DNA of 64,000 bases, taken from NCBI GenBank assembly GCA_026705345.1, contig JAPPAV010000035.1, forward strand, positions 1 through 64,000. Direction: 5' to 3'. The stretch comes from Gammaproteobacteria bacterium. Its GTDB lineage: Bacteria; Pseudomonadota; Gammaproteobacteria; Pseudomonadales; Azotimanducaceae. The position numbers and the translations under genes were made by a program. Of this stretch, positions 8,665 through 17,210 are shown piece after piece; within the stretch, counting starts at the first letter, position 1, and every line of letters begins with the position of its first letter. The notes below the pieces were generated by a model, which worked only from the letters and a program-made list of their open reading frames with translations, did not search any database and was not told where the DNA came from.

Positions 8665-9498
8665 TCAAGCCGCTTTCGCCACTATCTGTTCAGCTGCCTG
8701 CTCGGTTGAGTCAACTCGGGTCACGTTAACGCGGCGGAAACCGCCCTCGAATGCCAACTCCTCGATGACCCCGCGCATTCGTTCATCCTCGCTCCTCACC
8801 CCCGTCAGCAACTCCAGGCGATTCGGCCGGAAGAGGAGATCTGGAGCGTCAGCGACAAGGCTCAAGTTCCAGAGATGTGCCCTCGCTTCTCGCAGCGACG
8901 TCGTCAGGCGCTGAGGGTTGAGTAGCACGAAGTTCGCAGCGAGATTCACGCCGAAAAACGTAAACGTGATCGTATGCTCTGTAGTTGCTAGCGAAAGCTG
9001 GGCTTCGACCGAATTCGAAAGCTGCGGTCGCAGTTCGCGGAGAACGTCGGCAACCGGTGTTTTCCAAGGATCGGGTTCCAGCAAGTCATCGTCAACAACC
9101 TCATCCATGATCCCAGGCTCACCGAACACGGCGCATGTCTTGGCTGCGATTGCAAACGCATCGTTGAAACGACGCACATAAACCGTCGAACCGTTGCCGA
9201 GGGACACACCCTCGAACGGGCTTTGCCAACCATCGAGTTCCAAGCGACTTTCGAGGTGACTGCGCAGACTTGCCACGCTGGCATCAATGACTGCGCCGAG
9301 GCGGCTGGCACCGTCATGGAATAGTGTTCGCATCCGACGACCATCCACCAATCGGTGGCAACCAACCTCCCCCGATTGAGCGTTTGCCGCGATCGCCGCG
9401 ACGAAACACTCCGGCCCTGATGCAATAGGCCGTACAACCAAGGGCGTCCAGCGTACGGCCACGTTACGGGGGTCTATGTCCGGGAAAATGCTGGCCAC
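8665..9498 (-). CDS. Hypothetical protein, partner of a HipA-like kinase
   Basis: A 277-residue soluble protein that I do not recognise. There are no membrane segments, signal peptide or clear catalytic motifs. The start is a GTG (9498-9496) overlapping the TAG stop of the upstream HipA-like kinase gene by one base (TAGTG), so the two are translationally coupled. Base composition looks less GC-rich than the neighbouring genes, which hints at acquisition. Kinase genes of this HipA-like group often have a small partner gene, usually DUF3037, but this protein is longer and does not look like DUF3037. It may be a target, regulator or antitoxin of the kinase; this is inference from position only. 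Confidence 0.6.
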   Translation of the reverse strand: MASIFPDIDPRNVAVRWTPLVVRPIASGPECFVAAIAANAQSGEVGCHRLVDGRRMRTLFHDGASRLGAVIDASVASLRSHLESRLELDGWQSPFEGVSLGNGSTVYVRRFNDAFAIAAKTCAVFGEPGIMDEVVDDDLLEPDPWKTPVADVLRELRPQLSNSVEAQLSLATTEHTITFTFFGVNLAANFVLLNPQRLTTSLREARAHLWNLSLVADAPDLLFRPNRLELLTGVRSEDERMRGVIEELAFEGGFRRVNVTRVDSTEQAAEQIVAKAA

Positions 9499-10280
9499 TA
9501 CTCTCCTCCACCGACATGTCTTGCCGGGCTCTGCAACTGTAACGTCTGTTGCTTGTCTCCGAAGAGCTCTGCAATCAAGTCATCCAAATGGCGACGGCGG
9601 TCTTCTAGGAACCGGCAACACCCGTCGAGCATTTCCTCGCCTCCCCACCAAGGAGCATGAGACGCCACTTTGATTTGTGCAAAGTCGACCTGATCGAACG
9701 TGGATGCTGCCTGCCTCACTTGCTGCAGAGCAGCATGCTCTTCATCGCGGCTAACATCCTGATACGCCAGTCGCGCTAGCTGGTTGACCGTCAGCGAATC
9801 GACAGACATGCCACTTGGTATTGCTTCGCCGTGGTCAACGAGCACGAAATCACTCGTACCACGGAAGAGCAAGTTGTCGATGGTCCGGTCGGCATTCGCG
9901 ATCCATTCATCAAATGCTATGGCCGATCTAAGCGAAGGCCACCGCGCCAGCTGACTTCGAAGTACCGTGTCATCTCGCAGTCGGGGCGCAAATTGAGTGT
10001 CCACCGCTAGAGATGCGAAAGTAAAGCGTATGTCCGTGTCTATGCCTGCGTTCTCGAGCGTCGCAACACCCGGTTGGACAACTGGCAGCCCTGCGGCTTG
10101 GGCGACAAGTGCGCAGACTACCTCCCGGACAAGCTCATACGGTGCAAGCAGTTTGACAAACGCGACGTCCGTGCCGTCGCCGACCTGAACGGGGCATCGC
10201 CATACATTCTTCGCATCCGCGAGCGGGCTCCCTCCAGGAAGCGCCTGCATTGGTCGGATCGATTCAAGCGGAGACGACAT
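9498..10280 (-). CDS. HipA-like kinase-fold protein
   Basis: A 260-residue protein resembling the HipA_2 group of HipA-like kinases. A start region MQALPGGSPL is followed by a candidate ATP-binding lysine in VAFVKLL. A catalytic loop FDEWIANADRTIDNLLF has the Asp and Asn spacing of the fold, and a metal-binding LVDHGEA lies near residue 150. HipA-type proteins phosphorylate proteins, such as tRNA synthetases in persistence systems, but this short branch is uncharacterised to my knowledge. It starts one base inside the stop of the amidohydrolase gene (TGATG) and overlaps the following unknown gene, so all three are coupled. The later in-frame ATG of MQALPGG could also be the true start. Confidence 0.7.
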   Translation of the reverse strand: MSSPLESIRPMQALPGGSPLADAKNVWRCPVQVGDGTDVAFVKLLAPYELVREVVCALVAQAAGLPVVQPGVATLENAGIDTDIRFTFASLAVDTQFAPRLRDDTVLRSQLARWPSLRSAIAFDEWIANADRTIDNLLFRGTSDFVLVDHGEAIPSGMSVDSLTVNQLARLAYQDVSRDEEHAALQQVRQAASTFDQVDFAQIKVASHAPWWGGEEMLDGCCRFLEDRRRHLDDLIAELFGDKQQTLQLQSPARHVGGGE

Positions 10281-11458
10281 CAGACGCCATACAACGTCTT
10301 CACGTTGTTCCGTGTGATCTTCGCACGGTCGTCAATCGGAATCCCCTCGAACAACTCGTCGAGCACTTCGTTCGAACAAGGCCACGTCGAGTCGGTGTGC
10401 GGGAAATCCGAGCCCCACATCAGGTTGTCGACGCCGATGAATTTCCGCGTCGCCAATGCCGGTCGGTCGTCTTCGATGGTGGCGTAGAACTGGCGCCTCC
10501 AGACCTCGTGGGGCGGCGTACCCGTGAACGGTCCGTCCATATTGCGGCGTTCGCGTTGCAGACCCTGGTCGACCCGGTCCAGCCAATGGGCGATCCAGCC
10601 CGCATTGAATTCGGCGACGACGATCTTGAGGTCCGGATGGCGTTCGCAGACACCTCGGCACATGAACTCGACGATGGTTCGCTGCACGGTGCCCTGGGAC
10701 GCCGCGTAGTCCGCGATGGCGTCGGGACGTACCGGCCGTCGCCGCTGGTCCCTCGGAACATACGCGTTGGTGCCGACGTGCATGGAAAGCGGGAAGCCGG
10801 CCTCCTCGGCCCGGGACCAGACCGGTTCGTAGGCTTCGTCGAAATACGGCCGGTCGGCGGGGGATGTGCAGGGAATGCAGCCTCCCTTGAAACCCATGCC
10901 GATGACGCGGTCGACCTCAAGGACGGCGGCGGCGGGATCCTGCACCGGGATGGCCGCCAACCCGAATAGACGCCCGGCGGATGCCGTCGAATAGTCGTGC
11001 AGCCAGTCGTTGTAGTTCTTCTGTAGCGCAACGAGCAGCGGCGTGTTCTTGAGGCCGAACATCCCGAAGAAGCCGGGATAGAGGAACTCCGCGGCCAGTC
11101 CGTCCACGTCCTGATCCTCGTAGCGGTGGGCACCGTCCACGAGACCCTTGCGCATGCCCGCATAGCCCTTGTTGAACAGCGCGAGAAGCTCCGGATCCCG
11201 CATGTGGGCGACATCCGGCTTGTGGCCGGGCCGGCGGTTGAGCGGCTCGTTGCGCGCCAGTCGCGTTGCCGCCATGCCCATGCGCGCCACGCTAACGCCC
11301 CGCATGCCGTTGGCCGGGATGACGATTGCATCGACCTGGTCCCCGACATCCATGATGCGCGGTGCTTGATCGCCGAATCGGTCAGCAAGTCCCGTGAAGA
11401 CATCGCGGCCCTCCACGACGTGCGAGTCCGCCGAGATCGGTTTCATGGCTCCCCCCAA
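10280..11458 (-). CDS. Amidohydrolase family 2 (metal-dependent hydrolase/decarboxylase)
   Basis: A 392-residue amidohydro_2 protein. The N-terminal motif SADSHVVE carries the first metal histidine, MHVG near residue 235 the next, and WGSDFPHTDSTWP near residue 355 the catalytic aspartate. The family includes 2-pyrone or aromatic acid decarboxylases and lactone hydrolases that bind one divalent metal in a TIM barrel. Two methionines are possible; the inner one (MKPISADS) fits the family start better. It is divergent from the yejB-like gene, and its stop overlaps the start of the HipA-like kinase. The substrate is not deducible. Confidence 0.85.
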   Translation of the reverse strand: MGGAMKPISADSHVVEGRDVFTGLADRFGDQAPRIMDVGDQVDAIVIPANGMRGVSVARMGMAATRLARNEPLNRRPGHKPDVAHMRDPELLALFNKGYAGMRKGLVDGAHRYEDQDVDGLAAEFLYPGFFGMFGLKNTPLLVALQKNYNDWLHDYSTASAGRLFGLAAIPVQDPAAAVLEVDRVIGMGFKGGCIPCTSPADRPYFDEAYEPVWSRAEEAGFPLSMHVGTNAYVPRDQRRRPVRPDAIADYAASQGTVQRTIVEFMCRGVCERHPDLKIVVAEFNAGWIAHWLDRVDQGLQRERRNMDGPFTGTPPHEVWRRQFYATIEDDRPALATRKFIGVDNLMWGSDFPHTDSTWPCSNEVLDELFEGIPIDDRAKITRNNVKTLYGV

Positions 11459-11639
11459 AGGCGAACAACCGGCTCGATTCTACACTCACGAAACCCGGCA
11501 CTATGACGGGCGAGCCGTTCCCGGTAGCATCGGCAGCTTGCCGCTGACCGCAAGGAGAGGGGTCTCGCCGGATGCGGCCGGTCGACGCAGTACCGACGCC
11601 TATCCGTGCGGCAAGTTGCCCAACATCTTGGGGAGGTAG

Positions 11640-12737
11640 ATGGGCCGTTACATCCTGCGCAGGCTGACGCTGATCCTGCCGACGCTGTTCGGCATCTTGC
11701 TGCTCACCTTCGCGATCGCCCAATTCGCGCCTGGCGGCCCCATCGAGCAGATCATCGCCAGGGCGACGGTGGGCAACCTGTCCACGACCTCCAACTTCAG
11801 CGGCGGGGGCGGCGATACCGGCGTCAGTTCTCAGGCCACGGACACCTCGCTGACCGGCGGCGAGAACCTTGGGACCTACGGCCTGGATCCGGAGCTCATC
11901 GCCGATCTCGAGAAGCAATTCGGCTTCGACAAGCCGGTCCATGTGCGCTTCTTCACGATGGTCTGGAACTACGTGCGGTTCGACTTCGGCGACAGCTACT
12001 TCCAGGATCGCCCCGTGATCGATCTGGTCGTCGAACGTATGCCGGTGTCGATCTCCCTCGGTCTGTGGTCGTTGCTCATCATCTACGGAATCTCGATTCC
12101 GCTCGGTGTCGCCAAAGCCGTGCGCGACGGTTCGCCGTTCGACTTCTGGACTTCTACGGTGATCTTCGTCGGCTACGCGATCCCCGGTTTCATCCTGGCG
12201 ATCCTGTTGATCATCCTGTTCGCCGGCGGTCACTATTTCGATGTCTTCCCGCTGCGTGGACTCACCTCGGAGAACTTCGACGAACTCTCGTTCCTAGGCC
12301 AGGTCGGCGACTACTTCTGGCATCTCGCGATGCCGTTGACCGCACTCACCGTGGGCGGGTTCGCGACCTTGACGATGCTCACCAAGAACTCGTTCCTGGA
12401 GGAGATCAGCAAGCAGTTCGTGCTGACCGCCCGTTCCAAGGGATTGACCGAGCGGCGCGTTCTCTACGGCCATGTGTTCAGGAACGCGATGCTGATCGTC
12501 ATCGCCGGATTTCCGTCGGCGTTCGTGAACATCTTCTTCTACGGCAGCGTCCTGATCGAGGTGATCTTCTCGTTGGAGGGAATGGGGCTCCTCTCCTACG
12601 ACGCGCTGATCAAACGAGACTATCCGATCATGTTCGGTACCTTGTTCATGTTCGGACTGGTCGGCCTCGTGATGCATCTGATCGGCGACCTCACCTACGT
12701 GCTGGTCGATCCGCGCATCGACTTCGAAACCCGGTGA
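11640..12737 (+). CDS. yejB: Peptide ABC transporter permease, YejB type
   Basis: A 365-residue inner membrane permease. The N-terminus GRYILRRLTLILPTLFGILLLTF is typical of the DppB/OppB group, and the APGGPIEQIIA segment with a long periplasmic loop of about 120 residues is characteristic of YejB. The EAA-like loop (TARSKGLTERRV) lies near residue 282. A good ribosome-binding site GGGGAGG sits just before the ATG. YejABEF imports peptides such as microcin C across the inner membrane. The YejE-like partner follows, but no binding protein or ATPase gene is present in this window, so those parts must be elsewhere or shared. Confidence 0.88.
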   Translation: MGRYILRRLTLILPTLFGILLLTFAIAQFAPGGPIEQIIARATVGNLSTTSNFSGGGGDTGVSSQATDTSLTGGENLGTYGLDPELIADLEKQFGFDKPVHVRFFTMVWNYVRFDFGDSYFQDRPVIDLVVERMPVSISLGLWSLLIIYGISIPLGVAKAVRDGSPFDFWTSTVIFVGYAIPGFILAILLIILFAGGHYFDVFPLRGLTSENFDELSFLGQVGDYFWHLAMPLTALTVGGFATLTMLTKNSFLEEISKQFVLTARSKGLTERRVLYGHVFRNAMLIVIAGFPSAFVNIFFYGSVLIEVIFSLEGMGLLSYDALIKRDYPIMFGTLFMFGLVGLVMHLIGDLTYVLVDPRIDFETR

Positions 12738-12753
12738 CTTCGAAACGTTGACC

Positions 12754-13815
12754 GTGAATATCTCGCCCCTCAACCGCCGCCGGCTCAGCAACTTCAAGGC
12801 GAATCGTCGTGGCTACTACTCCATGTGGATCTTTCTCGCCTTGTTCGTCACTTCGCTGTTCGCGGAGTTCATCGCCAACGACAAACCCATCGTCGTCTAC
12901 CTGAACGGCGAGCTCTTCTTCCCCGTGTACGAATTCGTGACCGAGGCGGAACTCGGCGGCGAACTTCCCATCGAAGCGGACTACGCGGACCCCTATGTGC
13001 AGAATCTCATCGAGACGGGCAACGGCTGGACCATCAATCCACCGATACCCTACAGCTACGACTCCATCGACCTCTACATCGACAGTTCGGCGCCTGCCCA
13101 TCCTTCCGGCCAGCATTGGCTGGGCACGGACGACAGCGCCAAGGACACCCTGGGACGCCTGATCTACGGGTTCCGTCTGTCCGTGTTGTTCGGCCTCACG
13201 CTGACCCTGATCAGTTCCAGCATCGGCATCGCGGTCGGGGCGCTGCAAGGCTATTTCGGCGGCTTGGTGGACCTCATCGGCCAGCGCCTGGTGGAGATCT
13301 GGGCATCGCTGCCGACCCTGCTCATCCTCATCATCCTGGCGAGCATTTTCCAGCCAACCGTGTACCTGCTGCTCTTCATCCTCGTGTTCTTCAGTTGGAT
13401 GGCTCTGGTCTCGGTGGTACGTGCCGAGTTCCTCCGCGCCCGAAATTTCGACTACGTGCGCGCCGCGCGCTCGCTTGGCGTGTCGAATCTCACCATCATG
13501 CGCCGCCACGTCCTGCCCAACGCCATGGTGGCCACCCTGACCTTCGTGCCGTTCATCCTGAGCGGCGCCGTGACAACGCTGACGGCGTTGGACTTCCTAG
13601 GCTTCGGGCTGCCCGCGGGGTCTCCATCGCTGGGCGAATTGCTGGCCCAAGGCAAAAACAACGTCCACGCGCCGTGGCTGGGGCTCACCGGGTTTTTTAC
13701 GCTGGCGATCCTCTTGACGTTGCTGATCTTCGTGGGGGAAGCGGCACGGGATGCCTTGGATCCCCGGCGAACGATGAGCGACCCTCTGGCGAGCGGGGGA
13801 ACGGCCGCCCCGTAG
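12754..13815 (+). CDS. yejE: Peptide ABC transporter permease, YejE type
   Basis: A permease of about 353 residues, the OppC/DppC-type partner of YejB. SPLNRRRLSNFKANRRGYYSM then a membrane helix and FIANDKPIVVYLNGE closely resemble the start of YejE. A periplasmic stretch follows and then DPI helices with the EAA loop ARSLGVSNLTIMRRHVLPNA near residue 245. I chose the GTG at 12754; a TTG two codons earlier at 12748 is also possible and neither has a strong ribosome-binding site. It starts 16 bases after yejB, so the two form an operon. The following genes are on the other strand. Confidence 0.88.
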   Translation: MNISPLNRRRLSNFKANRRGYYSMWIFLALFVTSLFAEFIANDKPIVVYLNGELFFPVYEFVTEAELGGELPIEADYADPYVQNLIETGNGWTINPPIPYSYDSIDLYIDSSAPAHPSGQHWLGTDDSAKDTLGRLIYGFRLSVLFGLTLTLISSSIGIAVGALQGYFGGLVDLIGQRLVEIWASLPTLLILIILASIFQPTVYLLLFILVFFSWMALVSVVRAEFLRARNFDYVRAARSLGVSNLTIMRRHVLPNAMVATLTFVPFILSGAVTTLTALDFLGFGLPAGSPSLGELLAQGKNNVHAPWLGLTGFFTLAILLTLLIFVGEAARDALDPRRTMSDPLASGGTAAP

Positions 13816-13820
13816 CAGGG

Positions 13821-14684
13821 CTATTGCCGCCCAACCCGGGCCAGCGTCTCCGCGAGGCCAGTTAGTCGTATGCCGAGAGTATCGGCGGTCGCTTGAGGAT
13901 CGATTTCGTCATCGTGGTCCAGAACACCTAGCATGGCAGGCGTCAGCGGCGGGTTGCTACTCGTCCGCTCCAACAACCAAGCCAACCCATAGCCGAACGC
14001 CAACGGCAGCGACACCGTCCGCGTCCCAACCGCGGACGCGGTGCTGATCAACGCGCGGCGCGTCAATGACCGGGGCCCGGCCAACTCGATAACGCCGGTG
14101 GGGCCATCCGGACCGAGCCCCGCAAGGATCGAGTCGACGACGTCACCGGCATAGATCGGCTGCTCCAGGCTCGACGCCCGGAATGTGAAAGCGACCGCAC
14201 GGCGCGCCTGGGCGAGCAGCGCGAGGCTCGCGTAGTCGCCCTCGCCGAGCACCATTGGCACGCGGATCACCAATGTGGGGATCGCCGATTCGAGCAGGAT
14301 GCTCTCCGCCCGGGCCTTGGAGGCGAGACACGCGTTGGCCGAGACCTCGCTCGCCCCGAGGATCGACAGGTAGACGATGCGTCCCACCCCCGCGTGCATG
14401 GCCGCAGCCAGCAGGCGCCGCGTCGACTCCTCGTGCGCCAAGGCGTAGGTCGCCCGGTCGCTTTCCTTGATGATCCCCACCAGGTGCACGATGGCCGCGC
14501 AATCGGCACAGGCACGCTCCAAGCCCTCGTCGTCCGTGTAGTCGACGATGCGAACGTCATCGTGGTCCCGGAGCTTCGACGCGGCCGCTTCCGAACGCAC
14601 GACGGCCCGAGCGGGCGTATTGAGTTCCTTGAGCAGGCGTCGACCCAGGTGGCCGTTGGCGCCCGTGACGAGGACCCGGTCCAC
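13821..14684 (-). CDS. NAD(P)-binding epimerase-like protein (atypical SDR)
   Basis: A 287-residue atypical SDR. RVLVTGANGHLGRRLL is the NAD(P)-binding motif at the N-terminus, and IVHLVGIIKES near residue 75 and LSILGASE near 110 recall the NDUFA9/NmrA-like branch. The classical catalytic Tyr-x3-Lys is not evident, so it may be a binding or chaperone-type member as in complex I accessory proteins. The start is a GTG (14684) lying 8 bases after the stop of the upstream gene. The frame is open further upstream only antisense-like across the neighbour. Substrate and role are unknown. Confidence 0.75.
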   Translation of the reverse strand: MDRVLVTGANGHLGRRLLKELNTPARAVVRSEAAASKLRDHDDVRIVDYTDDEGLERACADCAAIVHLVGIIKESDRATYALAHEESTRRLLAAAMHAGVGRIVYLSILGASEVSANACLASKARAESILLESAIPTLVIRVPMVLGEGDYASLALLAQARRAVAFTFRASSLEQPIYAGDVVDSILAGLGPDGPTGVIELAGPRSLTRRALISTASAVGTRTVSLPLAFGYGLAWLLERTSSNPPLTPAMLGVLDHDDEIDPQATADTLGIRLTGLAETLARVGRQ

Positions 14685-14692
14685 CGGCTCAC

Positions 14693-15613
14693 TCAGTGGT
14701 CGCGGAGCTCGGCGATGCGTTCGACGCAGGCCGCGTCGAGATCCCGGGCCTGTTCGACGAACCGGCGTTTGTCTGCAACGCTGGCGGTCTTGTCGGACGC
14801 TCGATACAGCAGCCTGGACAAAGTCCTGTAGTCCACCGCCATGTCGCGCGCTTTGCGCTGATCGATGGCGCCGGGAAATTCCGCGGCCGCCAGAGCCTGG
14901 AAATAGTCGCCTGCCCGCTCGCGACACTCCCCCCAGACCACGGCGTTCCACCAATTGCCATGGCTCTCGCCATGGCCGGCGTCGATGCCAAGAAGCCAGT
15001 TCTGATAGGCCAGATCGCCGGTGCCGTAGGGACTCTCGGCGAACTGCTCCGGACTACGCCAGATATCGACGGCGAAGTCGAGCACCGACTTGGTCGCGGT
15101 CGATGCCGGGCGACGAGGCGTGGGATCGAACCTGAAAAAAGCAACCGGGGGTCCGTTGACGAACTCCTGCCAAGTGCCGAAGGTCAGGCGCGTCGGCGTG
15201 CTGTCCACGACGCCTTCTCCCCACGGCAGGGCGAGTTCGAAACCCGTGTCGTCGTAGCCCACCACGAGTTGGTGGTCCAAGTTCAATACCGAGCAGACGT
15301 TGCCGTCGTCCATCTCGGACCGGACCCGCTCGGCGAGTCGTTCCCGGTCGGCCGTGCCGGCTGTCGGCATCACCATCCCCAACTCCACCATGCGGATACC
15401 GAGGTTGGGGAGCAGGTCGCGCAATCGGTCCTGGTCCCAGCAATACGGCCCGCTCGGACACAACTCCTCGTGGATATTGATCGCGAAGGCATGTCCCGAC
15501 AGGGCGAACGATTCCGCGGGCGTGGTGTCTACGCCGTAGTAGTCGAGCGCACCCTTGACTACACCCACCAGACTGGTGTCGTAAGGGGGTTGAACGAGAT
15601 CCGTGCTATTCAA
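14693..15613 (-). CDS. Hypothetical cytosolic protein, possibly BtrH/papain-like
   Basis: A 306-residue protein. The N-terminal pattern DTSLVGVVKGALDYYGV, then SGHAFAINIHEELCPSGPYCWD and later LNLDHQLVVGYDD, recalls uncharacterised proteins with a cysteine peptidase-like or BtrH-like N-terminal fold seen in several phyla. I cannot name a family. The conserved-looking Cys and His (ELCPSGPYC, DHQLVVGYDD) could form an active site, but this is inference. The start is a TTG at 15613, chosen because an AAGGAGG sequence lies 9 bases before it and because the family motif begins soon after. It is followed 8 bases later by the epimerase-like gene. Confidence 0.6.
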   Translation of the reverse strand: MNSTDLVQPPYDTSLVGVVKGALDYYGVDTTPAESFALSGHAFAINIHEELCPSGPYCWDQDRLRDLLPNLGIRMVELGMVMPTAGTADRERLAERVRSEMDDGNVCSVLNLDHQLVVGYDDTGFELALPWGEGVVDSTPTRLTFGTWQEFVNGPPVAFFRFDPTPRRPASTATKSVLDFAVDIWRSPEQFAESPYGTGDLAYQNWLLGIDAGHGESHGNWWNAVVWGECRERAGDYFQALAAAEFPGAIDQRKARDMAVDYRTLSRLLYRASDKTASVADKRRFVEQARDLDAACVERIAELRDH

Positions 15614-15622
15614 GAGACCAAT

Positions 15623-15629
15623 CCTCCTT
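15623..15629 (-). promoter_or_regulatory. Ribosome-binding site that selects a TTG start
   Basis: AAGGAGG on the minus strand, 9 bases before the TTG at 15613-15611. It is the strongest Shine-Dalgarno sequence in this part of the window and argues for TTG rather than an upstream start of the hypothetical gene. Confidence 0.6.
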
Positions 15630-15713
15630 CGTCCGTTGGCACCGACCGGCACCGGCGTCCCACGGATGGGACAATCGCGTAGCATACCGCCGTTGCAGCG
15701 GCGGGAGACTCCG

Positions 15714-16178
15714 ATGTCCGGCCAACAGCACGCTAGGGGAGTGCGCCTATTCTTCGCGATGATCGCCATGCTAGTCGCGGCGGGCTGCGAACCGACTTTT
15801 GTTTTCGCGGGGGGCGAACTCGCGGGCACGGAGCGGCCCATGCCGTCCGATTGGGGCTTCACCGAGGACTTCGGCACGGTCCAGATCGAAACCCGACCCA
15901 CGGATCCCTATTCAGTAAACGTCTGGGGCGTCAGCGTGAACCGGAATTTCTACGTCGCCGCGTCCGATGCCAGCGACGCAGCATGGGCACGGGCCATCGA
16001 AACCGAACCGCAGGTACGCCTACGGATCGGTGACGACATCTACCCGCTGCTTGCACGGCGCACCGAGGATCCCGAGGAGCTGGCCGACGTCGCCGACGCC
16101 TACATCGACAAGTATGGCGGCGAGCCGGAGCGCAGCTTCATCCGGCATGCCTGGGTGTTCAGGCTCGGCTCCCGATGA
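15714..16178 (+). CDS. Small lipoprotein, possibly FMN-binding split-barrel-like
   Basis: A 154-residue predicted lipoprotein. MIAMLVAAGC is a signal with lipobox (Cys27). The body (TVQIETRPTDPYSVNVWGVSV, FYVAASD, PQVRLRIGDDIYPLLARR) has the strand order of small split-barrel proteins such as F420/FMN-dependent nitroreductase-like families. The start ATG has GGGAG before it. It overlaps the following phosphatidyltransferase gene by four bases (ATGA), so the two are coupled. No cofactor can be proven and the fold call is tentative. Confidence 0.55.
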   Translation: MSGQQHARGVRLFFAMIAMLVAAGCEPTFVFAGGELAGTERPMPSDWGFTEDFGTVQIETRPTDPYSVNVWGVSVNRNFYVAASDASDAAWARAIETEPQVRLRIGDDIYPLLARRTEDPEELADVADAYIDKYGGEPERSFIRHAWVFRLGSR

Positions 16179-16765
16179 CCGCCGGCAGCGGCGATCCGGT
16201 TTCCGCTAGGAAGCCGGGCTGGCTGACCACCGCAAACGTCATCTCGTTGGCGCGTCTCGGCGCAACCCCTTTCTCGCTCGTCGCCGTTCTGGACGCCAAT
16301 TGGCGCCTCGCGGGAATGATCTTCGCCGGCGCCGTGGCCAGTGACTTCCTGGACGGCATCATCGCCCGTTGGCGAAACACGGTTTCCAACCTCGGCGGCA
16401 TCCTCGACCACACCGCCGACGCCGTGTTTGTTGCGGTTACGCTGTGGGGAATCGCGTACCTCGAAGTCGGCACCGGGGCCGACGTCGTTCCAGGCATCCT
16501 GCCGTGGTTCATCGCCCTGGCGTTCCTGCAGTACCTCTTCGACTCCAGGGCGCTCTCCGGGGCGCCGCTGCGTACCAGTCGGCTTGGACGCGTCAACGGC
16601 ATTGCCTACTACGTGGTTGCTGGCACGGTGATCGGAAGAAACGCCTTGAGTCTTGATTGGCTACCGGACGAGGCCATCTACTGGGTGGCATTGGCGGTGC
16701 TGGTATCGACCTTGATCTCCATGTTCGACCGACTCCGCGCACTCACGAAACTCCGAACCGATTAA
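16175..16765 (+). CDS. CDP-alcohol phosphatidyltransferase
   Basis: A 196-residue integral membrane enzyme with about five to six helices. The family motif D-x2-DG-x2-AR-x8-G-x3-D-x3-D is complete: it begins at SDFLDGIIAR near residue 57 and ends at GGILDHTAD near 80. Such enzymes transfer a phosphatidyl group from CDP-diacylglycerol to an alcohol (glycerol phosphate, serine, inositol) in the inner membrane. It is close to PgsA in size, but the acceptor cannot be assigned. ATGA overlap with the preceding lipoprotein gene suggests a shared role or at least shared expression. Confidence 0.85.
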   Translation: MTAGSGDPVSARKPGWLTTANVISLARLGATPFSLVAVLDANWRLAGMIFAGAVASDFLDGIIARWRNTVSNLGGILDHTADAVFVAVTLWGIAYLEVGTGADVVPGILPWFIALAFLQYLFDSRALSGAPLRTSRLGRVNGIAYYVVAGTVIGRNALSLDWLPDEAIYWVALAVLVSTLISMFDRLRALTKLRTD

Positions 16766-16848
16766 GTCCGGTGTCAAGCACGAGTTGAATCCCCTCCGGC
16801 CCACGGTCCATGCTTAACGGTTTGGCCGGTACAGATTCGGACGGAACC

Positions 16849-17169
16849 ATGATCTTGAGCACCACTCCCACTATCGAAGGCAAGCCCATCGGCGACTATC
16901 GCGGCATCGTCACCGGCGAAGCCATCATCGGCGCCAACATCTTCCGGGACTTCTTCGCGGGAATCCGCGACATCGTCGGCGGTCGGTCCGGCGCCTACGA
17001 GAAGGAGCTGCAAAAGGCGCGCGAGATCGCATTCGGGGAAATGACTGAGGCCGCCGGGCGTCTGGGTGCCCATGCCGTGGTCGGCATCGACCTCGACTAC
17101 GAGGTCGTTGGCCAAGGCGGCAGCATGCTGATGGTCGCGGCAAGCGGCACGGCGGTCACCCTCCGCTAA
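16849..17169 (+). CDS. YbjQ family (UPF0145) protein
   Basis: A 106-residue protein of the YbjQ family. [33 protein letters not shown] is the typical N-terminus, followed by [14 protein letters not shown] and [13 protein letters not shown]. The family forms small ring-like oligomers and has no established function. I chose the ATG at 16849 because family members start right at this motif; an in-frame ATG at 16810 would add 13 residues of unrelated sequence. It stands alone between the lipid gene and a dioxygenase gene. Confidence 0.9.
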   Translation: MILSTTPTIEGKPIGDYRGIVTGEAIIGANIFRDFFAGIRDIVGGRSGAYEKELQKAREIAFGEMTEAAGRLGAHAVVGIDLDYEVVGQGGSMLMVAASGTAVTLR

Positions 17170-17210
17170 CGTCCCACGCCGATGTCGAGGCAATCCGGCA
17201 TCGTACGCCC

